This document shows positions 10,104 to 21,113 of a stretch of DNA of 64,000 nucleotides, in pieces. How positions within the stretch are numbered: position 1 is the stretch's first letter; the number at the start of each line of letters is the position of its first letter. The position numbers and the translations under genes are program-made. This DNA comes from Anisus vortex (Eukaryota; Mollusca; Gastropoda; Planorbidae). The stretch lies in assembly GCA_949126835.1 (NCBI GenBank), contig OX421502.1, positions 38,225,282 through 38,289,281 of the forward strand, given 5' to 3'. The notes beneath the pieces are model-generated. The model was not told where the DNA came from. It saw nothing but the letters and a program-made list of their open reading frames with translations, and did not search any database.

Positions 10104-12465
10104 AGAATAATTTCTGACTTTGACAAGTCTTAACTGCTTGGTAGAATTCTTCAAAAGTATTAAGAATATTCCTAGTTCGAACAAGTCCCTGTTTAAGTTA
10201 GGAATAGACTCCTACACCGTGTTTGATATGATGCATAACCCTTACATGCGAATTGATAAGTCACACTCCGCTGAACCGAAAACGTATCCTTCCTCTCAAG
10301 GAATAGTTTGATCTACAGAGTGGCATTGCTGCCCTATGGATAAATATATATACATTTACATTACATCTCCCATAGGAAATGAAAGTTTCCACCTCTCTCA
10401 CAAACCCATTTTCAGCTACAACCCATGCAAACACCCAAAACACGATTTAAGAAGAAAAAAAAACCACACCAATGAACGGCATTTCTATCAACACTGGCGT
10501 GAACCATAACCCTCCCCTCCAAAACTTGCATAAGAACCACACCCCTTCATAGGGTGTGACTGGCACCCCTTCCTCCCCGTCCTGCATGAAAGAACTGACA
10601 CCCGCAATGTTCTTTCTTTCCACTACCTGATGTCTTTTCATGGTGGGAGAAAATATTTTTTAAAAAAACTTTTCAAACAGACGAGAATTCAATAGATATT
10701 ATGAACTACGTTCCATGTAAAAAATGATGATATGAAATTAATTCAGAGATATTTTGTAACTGTTCTAATGGCAAATAGTTCAAGTTGGCTGACATTTAAA
10801 CACTAAAAAAAAAAGGAAAATACATTTAAACAAAGTTTTATAAAAATACTATTAACAATACAACAGTAAGAAGAAACTATCATTTCCATCCTCTTATAAT
10901 GGTAAAAAAAATAAAAAATTCAATAGACTTTGGTGATGACTGTGAATTTCATTTTTTGGTAAATTTAAAGTATTTTTTTGTATAGTATACAAATACAATA
11001 TCCGGCACTCGAAATGATTAAAAATTGAAATTGTGTTGCATTTCATACACTTCACAGGTACAGATAGATAGGTAATAGATCCAGAACTTGCACATGAATA
11101 ATTATAAACTTAAGAGAGGGGGCAAGCAGAATCTATTCATGTTTCACTGTGTGTAGATTTGTGGTTAGGGTAGCAGGAAAGTCGCAACAGACGGGAGTAA
11201 ATAGAATCACTGATGGAGAAGCTCGTCCTTGATGTAAACTCGAGCACTTCGAGATCAGCCAGTAATCGTAAGTTATTAGGAACAATTGACCCAAATACGT
11301 ACTCTTTGGACAAATGATTTAATCTTGTGTTGGAAAAAATAAGAAATTATAGTATACACAGTGTCTGCTCATTATTCACAAAAACTAATCATGCTAACTT
11401 TAAAAAAAAAATAAACATTATACGCTATAGGATATTTAAAGATAAAAAAAATGTTCTAACCTGTTCCACCTGGACTCAAAGACTGATAAATTGCACAGCA
11501 CAGAGTCACAGAGTTTCATCAATTGTTCTAACACATGAGGACAAGGTTATGAAATATATAAGTGTACACAACTAGATTTATACCAGGACAAAGATGGCTC
11601 TACACCTGAGACACGGTGATACACCCTTGATAGGTCTACAGGTTGATGACCTCAACAATAAGAAGAAAGCTGTTGTAGCTTTTTTTAAATTTTAATTTTG
11701 ACAAACTACACAATCAATATGTTCAATTAGTTACACTCATTCTTTAATATCATAATTATTGAGCTGTATTATGGATCTTGTATTAAAATGTAGCTCAGTT
11801 TTCATCATATTTTAACATCTTTTGACTTTTGACACATAAATCTATACCAGTGAAACGTGACATTTTTTTTTGTTTTTAAACAAAGGTAATTATTTTACTG
11901 TGGCGAAAAAAAAAAGATTGGATAGTTGAATATTCAACATCAAGTAAACATCAACTGATCATCATCCGAGCATCTGCTCAACATCTTCTCAACAGCCACT
12001 GATCAGCGTCTATAGATTACGTAGATATCAACATAACATCATCTGAACATCAAACGGAACAACCGCGGTAATTGAAAATGAGAATGCAAGACTAGGCTAG
12101 ACTAAAGAGAAGTGATAAGTCTACAACAGTGTCATAGTTCAGTTGGTACATACCCCAAACACAATGTAAAGTATACACGCCCCCCCCCCCCAATTCCTTC
12201 CCGTACCCACTACAAGAAAATACACTATTTACGCAAACTAATGAAAACCACCAGATAAGAAGCGCTAGTAGTATCTTGGTAAGTGAAGGAAATATTATGC
12301 TGGAGTTATTGTTTGATCTGGATCTCTTCTTTCAATAATCTGCTGATAGAAGACTTATCTAGTGAACGTGTATTATAACACGTTGGTTACGGCATTAATC
12401 TATGGTTTCATCTGACATAATACATTTCACAAACAAAGTTAATTTTTGGGGCTTCTTTATCTTAT
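10104..12465. other. Intronic, no gene seen
   Basis: 2.4 kb of AT-rich sequence with several A/T runs and a C-run near 12179. Small frames (for example 10447-10641, minus) have no recognisable domain or splice context. Confidence 0.6.
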
Positions 12466-12838
12466 GGGGCGGATCAATCATAACAAGAGACAAACAGGGC
12501 AAACAGGTTATCTATTTCACAGGGGCGGAACAATTATAACAAGAGGCAAACAGGTTATCTATTTCACAGGGGCGGAACAATTATAACAAGAGGCAAACAG
12601 GTTATCTATTTCACAGGAGCGGAACAATTATAACAAGAGGCAAACAGGGCAAACAGGTTATCTATTTCACAGGGGCGGAACAATTATAACAAGAGGCAAA
12701 CAGGTTATCTATTTCACAGGGGCGGAACAATTATAACAAGAGGCAAACAGGTTATCTATTTCACAGGGGCGGAACAATTATAACAAGAGGCAAACAGGTT
12801 ATCTATTTCACAGGGGCGGAACAATCATAACAATAGGT
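12466..12838. repeat. 47-bp tandem array
   Basis: About 8 copies of a unit containing GGGGCGGAACAATTATAAC and AGGTTATCTATTTCACA. Two copies carry an extra 10 bp (AAACAGGGCA). Confidence 0.95.
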
Positions 12839-12984
12839 ATACTACCCCTCATTTGCCACGCACAAATTCAATGCATATGTGAAGGAGGTTTGGGCGGAGG
12901 CGTGAAGTGAACAAGTTTAAGTGTAGCCTTCACATAAAATATATAATAATTTATTTTTTATCTTATGAAATTATACCACTGATG

Positions 12985-13035
12985 GGTGTAGGATGCAATA
13001 ATCTTCTTTATCGAAGGAGCGTCTGTAGTAATAGA
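12985..13035 (+). repeat. LINE 3' hairpin fragment
   Basis: ATGCAATAATCTTC, a short loop, then GAAGGAGCGTCTGT and ATAGATAAGAT. This is the LINE 3' terminus alone, in plus orientation. Confidence 0.55.
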
Positions 13036-13566
13036 TAAGATAACGGGAAACTTGAGTATGCTTACACTATTTAATAAGACGATAAATTGTTTTAAACAAT
13101 ACCTTTACTTCTTCCTTTTTATTGTTTATGTTTGTTATAATTATAGCTGGTTTATTCCTATTAATCGCTTAAATGGATAAGTAAAAGTGCATTTAGTGTA
13201 AGAAAATTGTCGCATCAATAGGCACAAACAAATTTATGAAGGGGGCTACATCCATTATATTTATAGATCAGTGAGGTAAGAATTCGTTTGTTTGTTGTGT
13301 GTGAATGCGTCAAGTGGGGTCTCATACACTTGTGTGTGAGACCACACCCACCCGCTGCACCCACACACCACTGCTTGACCACGACTTTAACATTTATACG
13401 TCGTTTTTTTATCGTTAAGCATCACCGATCTATATAAATATAAATTGAGGCTTTATTTGGTGGCGGCTAGGATATAAACATGTACAATTTTTTTTTAATG
13501 AATTTATAATTTATACTTTATCCAGGTACTTAAAAGAAACCAAAAACATGTAAATTTAAATATATA
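13036..13566. other. Intronic, with a short hairpin
   Basis: AT-rich. An inverted repeat at 13318-13343 (GGTCTCATACAC and GTGTGTGAGACC) can form a 12-bp stem with one G-U pair. Confidence 0.6.
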
Positions 13567-14017
13567 TACATAAATGACACCAAGGCAGAACATAAATGAC
13601 ACCAAGGCAGAACACAAATGACACCTAGGCAGAACATAAATGACACATAGGCAGAACATAAATGACACCAAGGCAGAACATACATGACACATAGGCAGAA
13701 CATACATGACACATAGGCAGAACACAAATGACACCTAAGCAGAACATAAAAGACACAAAGGCAGAACATAAATGACACCTAGGCAGAACATACATGACAC
13801 ATAGGCAGAACACAAATGACACCTAAGCAGAACATAAAAGACACAAAGGCAGAACATAAATGACACCTAGTAGGCAGAACATAAATGACACCTAGTAGGC
13901 AGAACATAAAAGACACCAAGGGAGAACATAAATGACACCAAGGCAGAACATAAATGACACCAAGGCAAAATACAAATGACACCAAGACAGAACATAAATG
14001 ACAACAAGGCAGAACAT
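13567..14017. repeat. 22-bp tandem array
   Basis: About 20 copies of a unit containing AAATGACACCAAGGCAGAAC with variants (ATAGGCAG, CTAAGCAG). Several frames lack stops. Confidence 0.95.
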
Positions 14018-14910
14018 TTCATTTTGCTTTCTTCTAGATGTGAAAAAGTTGGATTGCTATAAATTCAGACATCTATTCAAGTCTGCTCGAGTCACTGGAC
14101 TGAATACAACAAACAAAATTAGCCTACAATGCAGTGTATGCTTGATATAGTTCAGAATAAAAGCATCGAGGCTTAAACACAGAATAGTGCATTTAGCTGG
14201 TTAATGCTTTCAAAACGAGGGAGGGGGGAAAGTGTTAAAAGCATTTTCTGTAAAAAGAAAATAATTCAGCGATTCGATCTTTTCCTCGCTGTCTGATTCA
14301 ACAGGCTACGAGTACATTGTGACTCGTGAATAGATCAGTTAGAACAGAAAGCAAGGAGTCGTACGAAGATACCAACGCGTTTTGAGAGAGAGAGAAACGA
14401 TTTTACGTTCCAGCAGAGTAGAAAGCGTAGAAATGCCGGTAATCAACTCTACCATCAGGTTTCTGGTAACGCGGAAATGTATAAAACATACAACCGTGGC
14501 TGGTAATACAACCCTGATATTAGTAAATATATTCTAATTCACCCCATAGAGAGTAACATTCATGCACATATTGTATTATGTCTCTTTCTGGCGCGGAAGA
14601 CAATAAACGCGCCCGTTTGTTTAAATGCTGGTGTGTTTGTGAGGTTAGCTCCTTCGCCTCTCCGGGGCGCATATACCTGGGGCTTGAATAAACAGATCAT
14701 GGGCTGCCCTTGCCCTCTGCCTGCCTTACTAATGTGATCCAAAGGCATCTAGTCATTACTTTTGGCTTTTGTTCGGCTGATTATTTATATAAGCGCATCT
14801 TTCCTCGCTATTGTATGCAGCATGTTTATTGCCGCTTTCTTTCCATAAAACATTCAGCTATATAGCCTAACAAGGTCTAAATGTGTCAATTTAATTTAAT
14901 ATTACTATAT
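14018..14910. other. Intronic; unassigned GC-richer block
   Basis: A block at about 14570-14750 is richer in GC and has a 62-codon minus-strand frame. I recognise no domain and see no good splice sites. A (CT)n stretch and element 1 follow. Confidence 0.5.
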
Positions 14911-15585
14911 TGTCATGTATATTGTTTTTCCAAGAATTGGAAAACGCAATGTTTATTCTTCTCTCTCTCTCTTTTCTTACTACACGCGATATTAGGACGT
15001 TTAGTAGGAAAACGAAAGGTTCTAGGTAATGCTGGGATTCTGTGTTGATCTCAAATTCTCAGAGTCTGGGAACGACTCATTATTTAATAGGGGAAGTTCA
15101 TATCGTTTTGTTATGAGTTTTGTAATGTTACCATGATTTTCACCCCTACTGGTAGTGGGTCTGTCCCTTGCACCACTCGGATAGTATTTAATGATTTGTT
15201 TTGTCTGAAAGACAGAGAGTTTCAAAATATGTTCGTTTGAGAACGTTTGTGTTTGCACTATTTTATTCTAACTGTACATAATAGATATATTGTATATATT
15301 GAACATACCACCTGAAATAAACTATCAACAACAGTTACACTGAGGCTTCTTTGTCAAGTTACTATCCTATTGTGTTGTATACATTACTATAAGATTTATC
15401 TACTACCATAATTTACAAGAGAGGAAATGTTGGAATACAAATACTGAATTTGTGCCCAGGACTATAAGAAGAGTTCGTGTAATACTGAAACATAAATACT
15501 AATAATTAAAGTCTCCCCTAGGACTAACGAGAATTATCAGCAAGATCTACACAGCTCTGGCCACAAGGGGATTGTGGACGTAACA
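14911..15585 (+). repeat. 5' LTR of element 1
   Basis: This 675-bp repeat is the same length as the copy at 21114-21788, and I see no difference between them by eye. It starts TG and ends CA. A TATATT-rich stretch near 15283-15300 and an AATAAA signal at about 15316 mark a possible promoter and poly(A) signal. A purine tract (AAGAGAGGAAA) followed by TGTTGG lies inside at about 15416-15434. Confidence 0.92.
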
Positions 15586-15590
15586 AAATT

Positions 15591-15608
15591 TGGTGGTCTC
15601 GCCCGGTA
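15591..15608 (+). promoter_or_regulatory. Candidate primer-binding site of element 1, duplicated
   Basis: TGGTGGTCTCGCCCGGTA begins five bases after the LTR, with the TGG expected opposite a tRNA CCA end. I could not assign the tRNA. A diverged second copy (TGGTAGTCTCGTTCGGTA) begins at 15650, within a tandem duplication of about 59 bp of the leader. Confidence 0.5.
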
Positions 15609-15952
15609 TATTTGAGTTCTACTTTTCCTGACCTAGGATTGACAAGATTTGGTAGTCTCGTTCGGTAGATTTGAGTTCTACTTTTCTTGATCTAGCTGAC
15701 CTATAAATATTTTGTGACATTAGTAGTACTGAGAGCGGCATATTTGTGTTTCGTTTTCAGGACTGTGAAACTATTCTTTTTAAAAAGAGGAGAGAACTGG
15801 TTTGCGTTTTTATTCCTTGGGAAGTGTGAAGATTCCACGAAGTGTTTAATATTATATTGTGCAAATTTCTGGACAAATCGTAAGTTGGAACTTTATATTT
15901 TATTATACAATATATACTACTCTACTATAACAAATATTTCGAACGCTATACT

Positions 15953-18900
15953 ATGGCTTCGAATATATCAAGTGAGGAACTTAATGCCATGTCATTTGCT
16001 GAACTAAAAGAATTAGCTGAGTCCTTTGGGATTGAGGCAGGACAGGCAAGACCTAATCGTAATCGTTTGACCAAAGAAATTATGACATGTTTGAACGGGC
16101 AGAATGCCATGAACACTGGTAGTGTAGTTGAAGTGGGACAGAACGATATCAATGAAGGTTATGTAGCTCCCAGTGGGGGCGAGGTAATTGCCCACGGAGA
16201 CGAGGTAAGAAATATGTCATCTAGATCATCAAACAATGATGAAGATGAAGGGTTGAGTGAAAACCTAAAATTCCAATTAGCTATGAAGAGAATGGAATTG
16301 GAAAGAATGAGGATAGAAACTGAAAGAGAAAATGAAAGAATTAGGATAGAAACTGAAAGGGAAAATGAAAGAATTAGGATAGAAACTGAAAGGGAAAATG
16401 AAAGAATTAGGATTGAAAGCAGAGAAAGGATAGAGATGGCACGCATGAACAGACCTGACCATCGTAGGGACAGCAATGGTATGGATATTAGCGCAATGAA
16501 ACAACACTTGCCTATATTCAGAGAAGAAGATGTTCAAGATTTCTTTTTGCTTTTTGAGAGGATAGCTGTAGATTATCAGTTCCCTGATGATAAGATGGCT
16601 TTATGGTTAAGGTCAACTCTCAACAAAGGAAAAGCATTGGACGTAGTGTTGAGTTTAACACCCGAGGAAATAAATGACTATGAAGTAATCAAAGATAGGG
16701 TGCTAAAAAGTTATTCCCTGACACCAGAAAAATATAGAAAGCTATTTAGAGACAGAAAGAAGGCATATGATCAAACTCATGTAGACTTTTTGAGACAAAA
16801 GGAGAAAATGTTAGAACAGTGGCTAAGGTCACAGAATGTAAGTGAGTTTGATAAACTCAAGAACCTAATATTGTTTGAGGAATTCAATGATTGTATTCGA
16901 GTGGATATTAAAACCCACATCTCAGACCGAGGGGTTGAAGATGTGCATGAAGCTGCTAGATTGGCAGATAACTATGCCATAATTCACGCCAGCATAAAGC
17001 CATATTATGCTGACAAACCCAAAGTGCACAAACCAGAGTCCAAGGAGGCTAGTAAACCAAAAGAGACAAGTGAAAACAATAATAAGAACAGTGGTGTAAA
17101 TAATAATAGTAACTTAGTTCATTTCAGGAAGCAGACAGATGTAAATAAAGCAAAGGTGGTATGTTTCAATTGCAAGAAAGAGGGCCACATGAAGAAAGAT
17201 TGTTGGATCCTTACCAAGAAGCAAGGTGCTATTCTACACTGTGCCAGAGTGCAGAAAGATAGCAAGCAGACAGAAGAAGTGTGCAACACAGGGTCAAGAA
17301 ACTCAAAAGAAATGCGGCCGGCATCGCCCATAGTTGTGGAGTCGATGGTTTTTGAGAACAGTCTATCTAAGGTAAAAGAGAATAGCTGTACTCAATCTAT
17401 TATGCTTTCAGAAGGCCGTGAGGAACAGATGGTTCCTGAAGTCCCGGAAGAGGACGACCTATCCGATTTTCGACCCTTTGTCTACGAGGGGACAGTGTCG
17501 ACAGAAGTCGATGTACTCAGCAAGAAGAAAATACAGATATTACGTGACACGGGTTCTGCTGTCAGCGTGATCCTGGAGGGCAGTGTGCCGTTAACGGATG
17601 CCACCAGTACCGGTGAGTCTGTTGTGCTGAGAGGTGCTAGTATGGAGGCTGTGGAAGCTCCACTGCACAGAATAAAACTCGAGTCGGATATTTTTACAGG
17701 TAACATCGTAGTGGGAGTGTGGCGCGCACTACCCGTCAAAGGCGTTTCCATGATATTAGGAAATGACATTATGGGCGGCAGAGTCACTGTCGAGCCCATG
17801 GTTAAAGTGTTGGAGACAAAGATGGCGGAGGACAAAAACCTACGTCCTGCCAATGAACGCCCAACATGTGCACTGACAAGAGCAATGCATAAAAAGAAGT
17901 CGGTAAAGACTCCTGCTACGCCGTGTAGTGCAACGAAAGATGTGTTTGTCTGTTCTGAAGACACACATGCGAATGAAACAGTGATAACAGAAACACCTGA
18001 CATCGATTTAAGTGCTACGTTCTTTGCTGAACTAACAACTGGTGATGCAACCGAGAACGATAACATTTTGTCACCAAAGCAGAAATTGGTGAAAGAACAA
18101 TTGAATGACGAAGTAATAATGCAACTCAGAATGAAAGCTGTTGATGAAAAGACTGCAGATGCAATGGCGGAATGTTTCTACATGAAAGATGAAGTGTTGA
18201 TGAGAAAGTCGAAACCGCTCAACTCAGGTACAAACGAGTGGGACAGTATTCACCAGATTGTAATACCTAAGTGCTATCGTCAAGATATACTGCGTATGGC
18301 GCATGATCTTCCTTTCGCTGGTCACATGGGAGTCCGAAAAACGCACCACCGTATCCTCCCTTACTTCTACTGGCCAGGACTGAGAAGAGATGTCGAACAA
18401 TACTGCAAGACTTGCCACGTATGCCAAATGGTAGGACGTCCTAACCAACGAATTCCTGTCGCTCCACTCCAGCCGATACCAGCGTTCGACGAACCATTCA
18501 GTCATATACTCATTGATTGCGTGGGCCCGTTGCCGAAAACAAAAGCCGGTTTTCAATACCTGCTCACAGTCATGTGTTCATCCACTCGCTTCCCGGAAGC
18601 CATTCCGTTGCGGAACATAACAACAGTGAAGGTGGTAGACGCCCTGACAAATTTCTTCACACGTTATGGCCTACCGAAGACAGTACAGTCCGACCAGGGG
18701 ACTAACTTTACTTCGAACATTTTCAAACAAGTCATGGAACAATTAGGGATAAGCCATAGGCTATCAAGTGCCTATCATCCTGAGAGCCAGGGAGCTCTGG
18801 AAAGGTTTCATCAGACATTAAAATCGATGCTTAAAAAGTACTGTTATGAAAACGAGAAAGACTGGGATAAGGGTGTGCCTTATGTACTGTTCGCTGCAAG

Positions 18901-19837
18901 GGAGGCCACTCAGGAATCCCTGGGGTTTAGCCCATTCGAACTTGTGTATGGACACTCAGTCAGAGGTCCGTTGAAACTTCTACATGAAACTTGGCTAACG
19001 GACAGTGAACCGATTGGACTTTTGTCATATGTAGATAAATTTAAAAATAGGCTTTATCATGCTTTTAACCATGTGAAGATTCATTTTCCACAGATGCAGG
19101 AGCGTATGAGACAGAACTATGACCGTAAAGCTACAGCTAGAACTTTTGCACCAGGTGACAAAGTTCTTGTGTTTCTACCTTTGCAAAATCAGCCTTTAAG
19201 TGCAAAGTTTAGTGGACCCTATGAGATAGAGTCAAAGCTTGGCGAGGTCAATTATTTGATAAAGACTCCTGACCGGAGACAAAAGCAGAGGGTATGCCAT
19301 ATTAATTTGCTTAAGCCCTATGTTTCCAGGGAAAAGAGTAAACCACGGGAGGTCCCCATGATTTCATTAGCTAGGGTCCCGACGGATTTATCTAGGATAG
19401 AATATAAGTTTGCAGAAAGTAAACTTAATAATACAGATGCCCTTAAGAGTTTAGATACAAGGCTAGAACATCTTCCGGTGGAAGATAAGGAGAAGATTAT
19501 TGAGCTGGTACATGAAAATAAGTCAATGTTTACAAATGTTCCCAGTAGGACACATGTCATAGAGCACGATGTAGTGTTAACCAATAGTGCCAGGTCTATT
19601 AAACAGCATCCATTTGACCCCATCAGACAAGAGCATATTAAATTAGATGTAAAGTATATGTTAGAAGATGACATAGGAGAAAAATGTGATAGCAAATGGT
19701 CTACACCCTGTGTGATGGTACCAAAAGCCGACCACACACTGCAGTTTTATAGAGACTTTGGGAAATTAAGTAATTTGACAAAGACCGACTGGTATCCCAT
19801 TCCCCGTATCATCGACAAGATAGAGACAAGGTCATAG
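15953..19837 (+). CDS. Gag-protease-integrase-RT(partial) polyprotein of element 1
   Basis: Uninterrupted frame of 1294 codons. An N-terminal SAP-like segment lies at about residues 8-47. A charged repeat built on IRIETERENER (33-bp DNA units at about 16311-16420) follows near 118-160. The capsid-like region (about 183-345) resembles the Gmr1 gag family that gave rise to vertebrate SCAN domains. A CX2CX4HX4C zinc knuckle is near 404-417. The protease motif RDTGSAVSVI is near 530, with LGNDIMGG near 605. The integrase has an HHCC zinc domain (about 784-825) and catalytic D, D and E at about 854, 913 and 949 (35 residues between the last two). A GPY/F-like module follows near 1080-1125. RT begins near 1215 with WSTPCVMVPK and DWYPIPRI but is cut off before the YxDD active site. 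Production of progeny DNA would need RT supplied in trans. Confidence 0.9.
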   Translation: MASNISSEELNAMSFAELKELAESFGIEAGQARPNRNRLTKEIMTCLNGQNAMNTGSVVEVGQNDINEGYVAPSGGEVIAHGDEVRNMSSRSSNNDEDEGLSENLKFQLAMKRMELERMRIETERENERIRIETERENERIRIETERENERIRIESRERIEMARMNRPDHRRDSNGMDISAMKQHLPIFREEDVQDFFLLFERIAVDYQFPDDKMALWLRSTLNKGKALDVVLSLTPEEINDYEVIKDRVLKSYSLTPEKYRKLFRDRKKAYDQTHVDFLRQKEKMLEQWLRSQNVSEFDKLKNLILFEEFNDCIRVDIKTHISDRGVEDVHEAARLADNYAIIHASIKPYYADKPKVHKPESKEASKPKETSENNNKNSGVNNNSNLVHFRKQTDVNKAKVVCFNCKKEGHMKKDCWILTKKQGAILHCARVQKDSKQTEEVCNTGSRNSKEMRPASPIVVESMVFENSLSKVKENSCTQSIMLSEGREEQMVPEVPEEDDLSDFRPFVYEGTVSTEVDVLSKKKIQILRDTGSAVSVILEGSVPLTDATSTGESVVLRGASMEAVEAPLHRIKLESDIFTGNIVVGVWRALPVKGVSMILGNDIMGGRVTVEPMVKVLETKMAEDKNLRPANERPTCALTRAMHKKKSVKTPATPCSATKDVFVCSEDTHANETVITETPDIDLSATFFAELTTGDATENDNILSPKQKLVKEQLNDEVIMQLRMKAVDEKTADAMAECFYMKDEVLMRKSKPLNSGTNEWDSIHQIVIPKCYRQDILRMAHDLPFAGHMGVRKTHHRILPYFYWPGLRRDVEQYCKTCHVCQMVGRPNQRIPVAPLQPIPAFDEPFSHILIDCVGPLPKTKAGFQYLLTVMCSSTRFPEAIPLRNITTVKVVDALTNFFTRYGLPKTVQSDQGTNFTSNIFKQVMEQLGISHRLSSAYHPESQGALERFHQTLKSMLKKYCYENEKDWDKGVPYVLFAAREATQESLGFSPFELVYGHSVRGPLKLLHETWLTDSEPIGLLSYVDKFKNRLYHAFNHVKIHFPQMQERMRQNYDRKATARTFAPGDKVLVFLPLQNQPLSAKFSGPYEIESKLGEVNYLIKTPDRRQKQRVCHINLLKPYVSREKSKPREVPMISLARVPTDLSRIEYKFAESKLNNTDALKSLDTRLEHLPVEDKEKIIELVHENKSMFTNVPSRTHVIEHDVVLTNSARSIKQHPFDPIRQEHIKLDVKYMLEDDIGEKCDSKWSTPCVMVPKADHTLQFYRDFGKLSNLTKTDWYPIPRIIDKIETRS

Positions 19838-19869
19838 CTGATACTCTATCTCGGGTGCTACATGATTGA
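19831..19869 (+). pseudogene. RNase H C-terminal remnant of element 1
   Basis: Directly at the end of the long frame, but shifted by one base, the sequence reads VIADTLSRVLHD and then a stop. ADxLSR is the standard last motif of Gypsy RNase H. The RT N-terminus and the RNase H C-terminus are therefore joined by a deletion, out of frame. From family length more than 1 kb is missing (inference). Confidence 0.85.
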
Positions 19870-21113
19870 CTGAATAACCCCATACTTCTTTTTCAGATCA
19901 TCTCACTTATTCATTAAGAATGTGTCATGATAACCTATCATTCGTTTGAATTTTGATTATGGAATACCTATAGAATACTCGTATCATACAGAAGTCAAGT
20001 CTTTTGAAAGTATTAATAATTTTTATAATCATGTATAATATTGATGTTCTGATATATTTTAAATTCATTTGATTATGGAAAAGAAATCCCATTCAAATTT
20101 TGATGCATGATGCAATAAATATATATGCACGTATTTACTTGATATGGATGGATAAAAGTAATTGTCATCACATGCAATTAAGTGGGAAAACTTTGAGCTA
20201 GTTGATTTATTATCTTGTTTTATTTTAGTTAATGAATGGAACTAAATAATAATATGTACAATTTTTTATCTTAGAAAGAGATGTAATATCAATTGGTATA
20301 AATTAATAGATAATATTGGAAATCTATTGCTAAATTGTTATATCATGGCAATAGAATGGGAAAAAACTAGTGGATATTCACTATGTTGTATATAGGTTGT
20401 TATATATTCCATATATCCGGGAATGGAGGGAAACAAAGGTACCTAAAGGTGTGCACTCATTCAACCCTGAACAATCTTTTATATTAAACTTTTAAATTTG
20501 CCAAAAACGCATAATAGTGGATTACATTTTAATATTTAGATTACTGTAGTAATCGTAACTAGAGTGTATTTTCTCCTCGTATTTGAGAAAAGGGGAAGTA
20601 TCATCATCTTAGGTATGAACCCTGTTAATGTCAAGTTGACACTGTAATTTAAAGGGGAAGTAACCTATAGTTTGATTCGAGTTACGTATTACTTATCTTT
20701 TGGTTTGTATATTAGAAGTAAACTGTTGAAAATTGACAGAGTTTGAGCAATGTTATATTTGTTTAAATAGATTAAGACTTTTTGCAAATTTTTGGTGGAA
20801 ATCCACACAACTGTACATAGTTAAAATAAGAATGACTAGAATATTTTTTGAATTATTTGTACTTGTTGAGACATTAGTTAATATTAATACTAACGGTGAA
20901 ATATTTGTCCATCACGTTATAATCACAATTACCATTGGGTAGTGACACTTTTTATAATTTAGTTGTGCCAGTGAGCCATGTTTGCTTAAATTGTCTAATA
21001 ATCTTCCATTGATTGTTGGTTATTAAAACGATAGTGTTAAGTACGAAAAATGTACCATGTTGAGTATTACTTGGGTAATTATGGTACATTATTTCTTTCA
21101 TTGGGTGGGGGCG
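19870..21113 (+). other. Non-coding 3' region of element 1
   Basis: AT-rich sequence without a frame I recognise and no envelope-like gene. Two purine tracts, AAAGGGGAAGTA-like at 20587-20600 and 20650-20662, look more like polypurine tracts than the sequence next to the 3' LTR. They could mark a central or former priming site. Confidence 0.6.

Noticed and set aside
10447..10641. 64-codon minus-strand frame
   Set aside because: Low-complexity composition, no domain, and the flanking host exons join without it.
14560..14748. 62-codon minus-strand frame in a GC-richer block
   Set aside because: No recognisable domain, splice site or second copy in the window.
15022..15258. 78-codon minus-strand frame present twice (also 21225-21461)
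   Set aside because: It is LTR sequence and is duplicated only because the LTR is.
17482..18066. 194-codon minus-strand frame
   Set aside because: Shadow of the element 1 polyprotein.
19870..21113. Envelope gene in element 1
   Set aside because: Only short AT-rich frames; no signal peptide, transmembrane helix or cysteine pattern.
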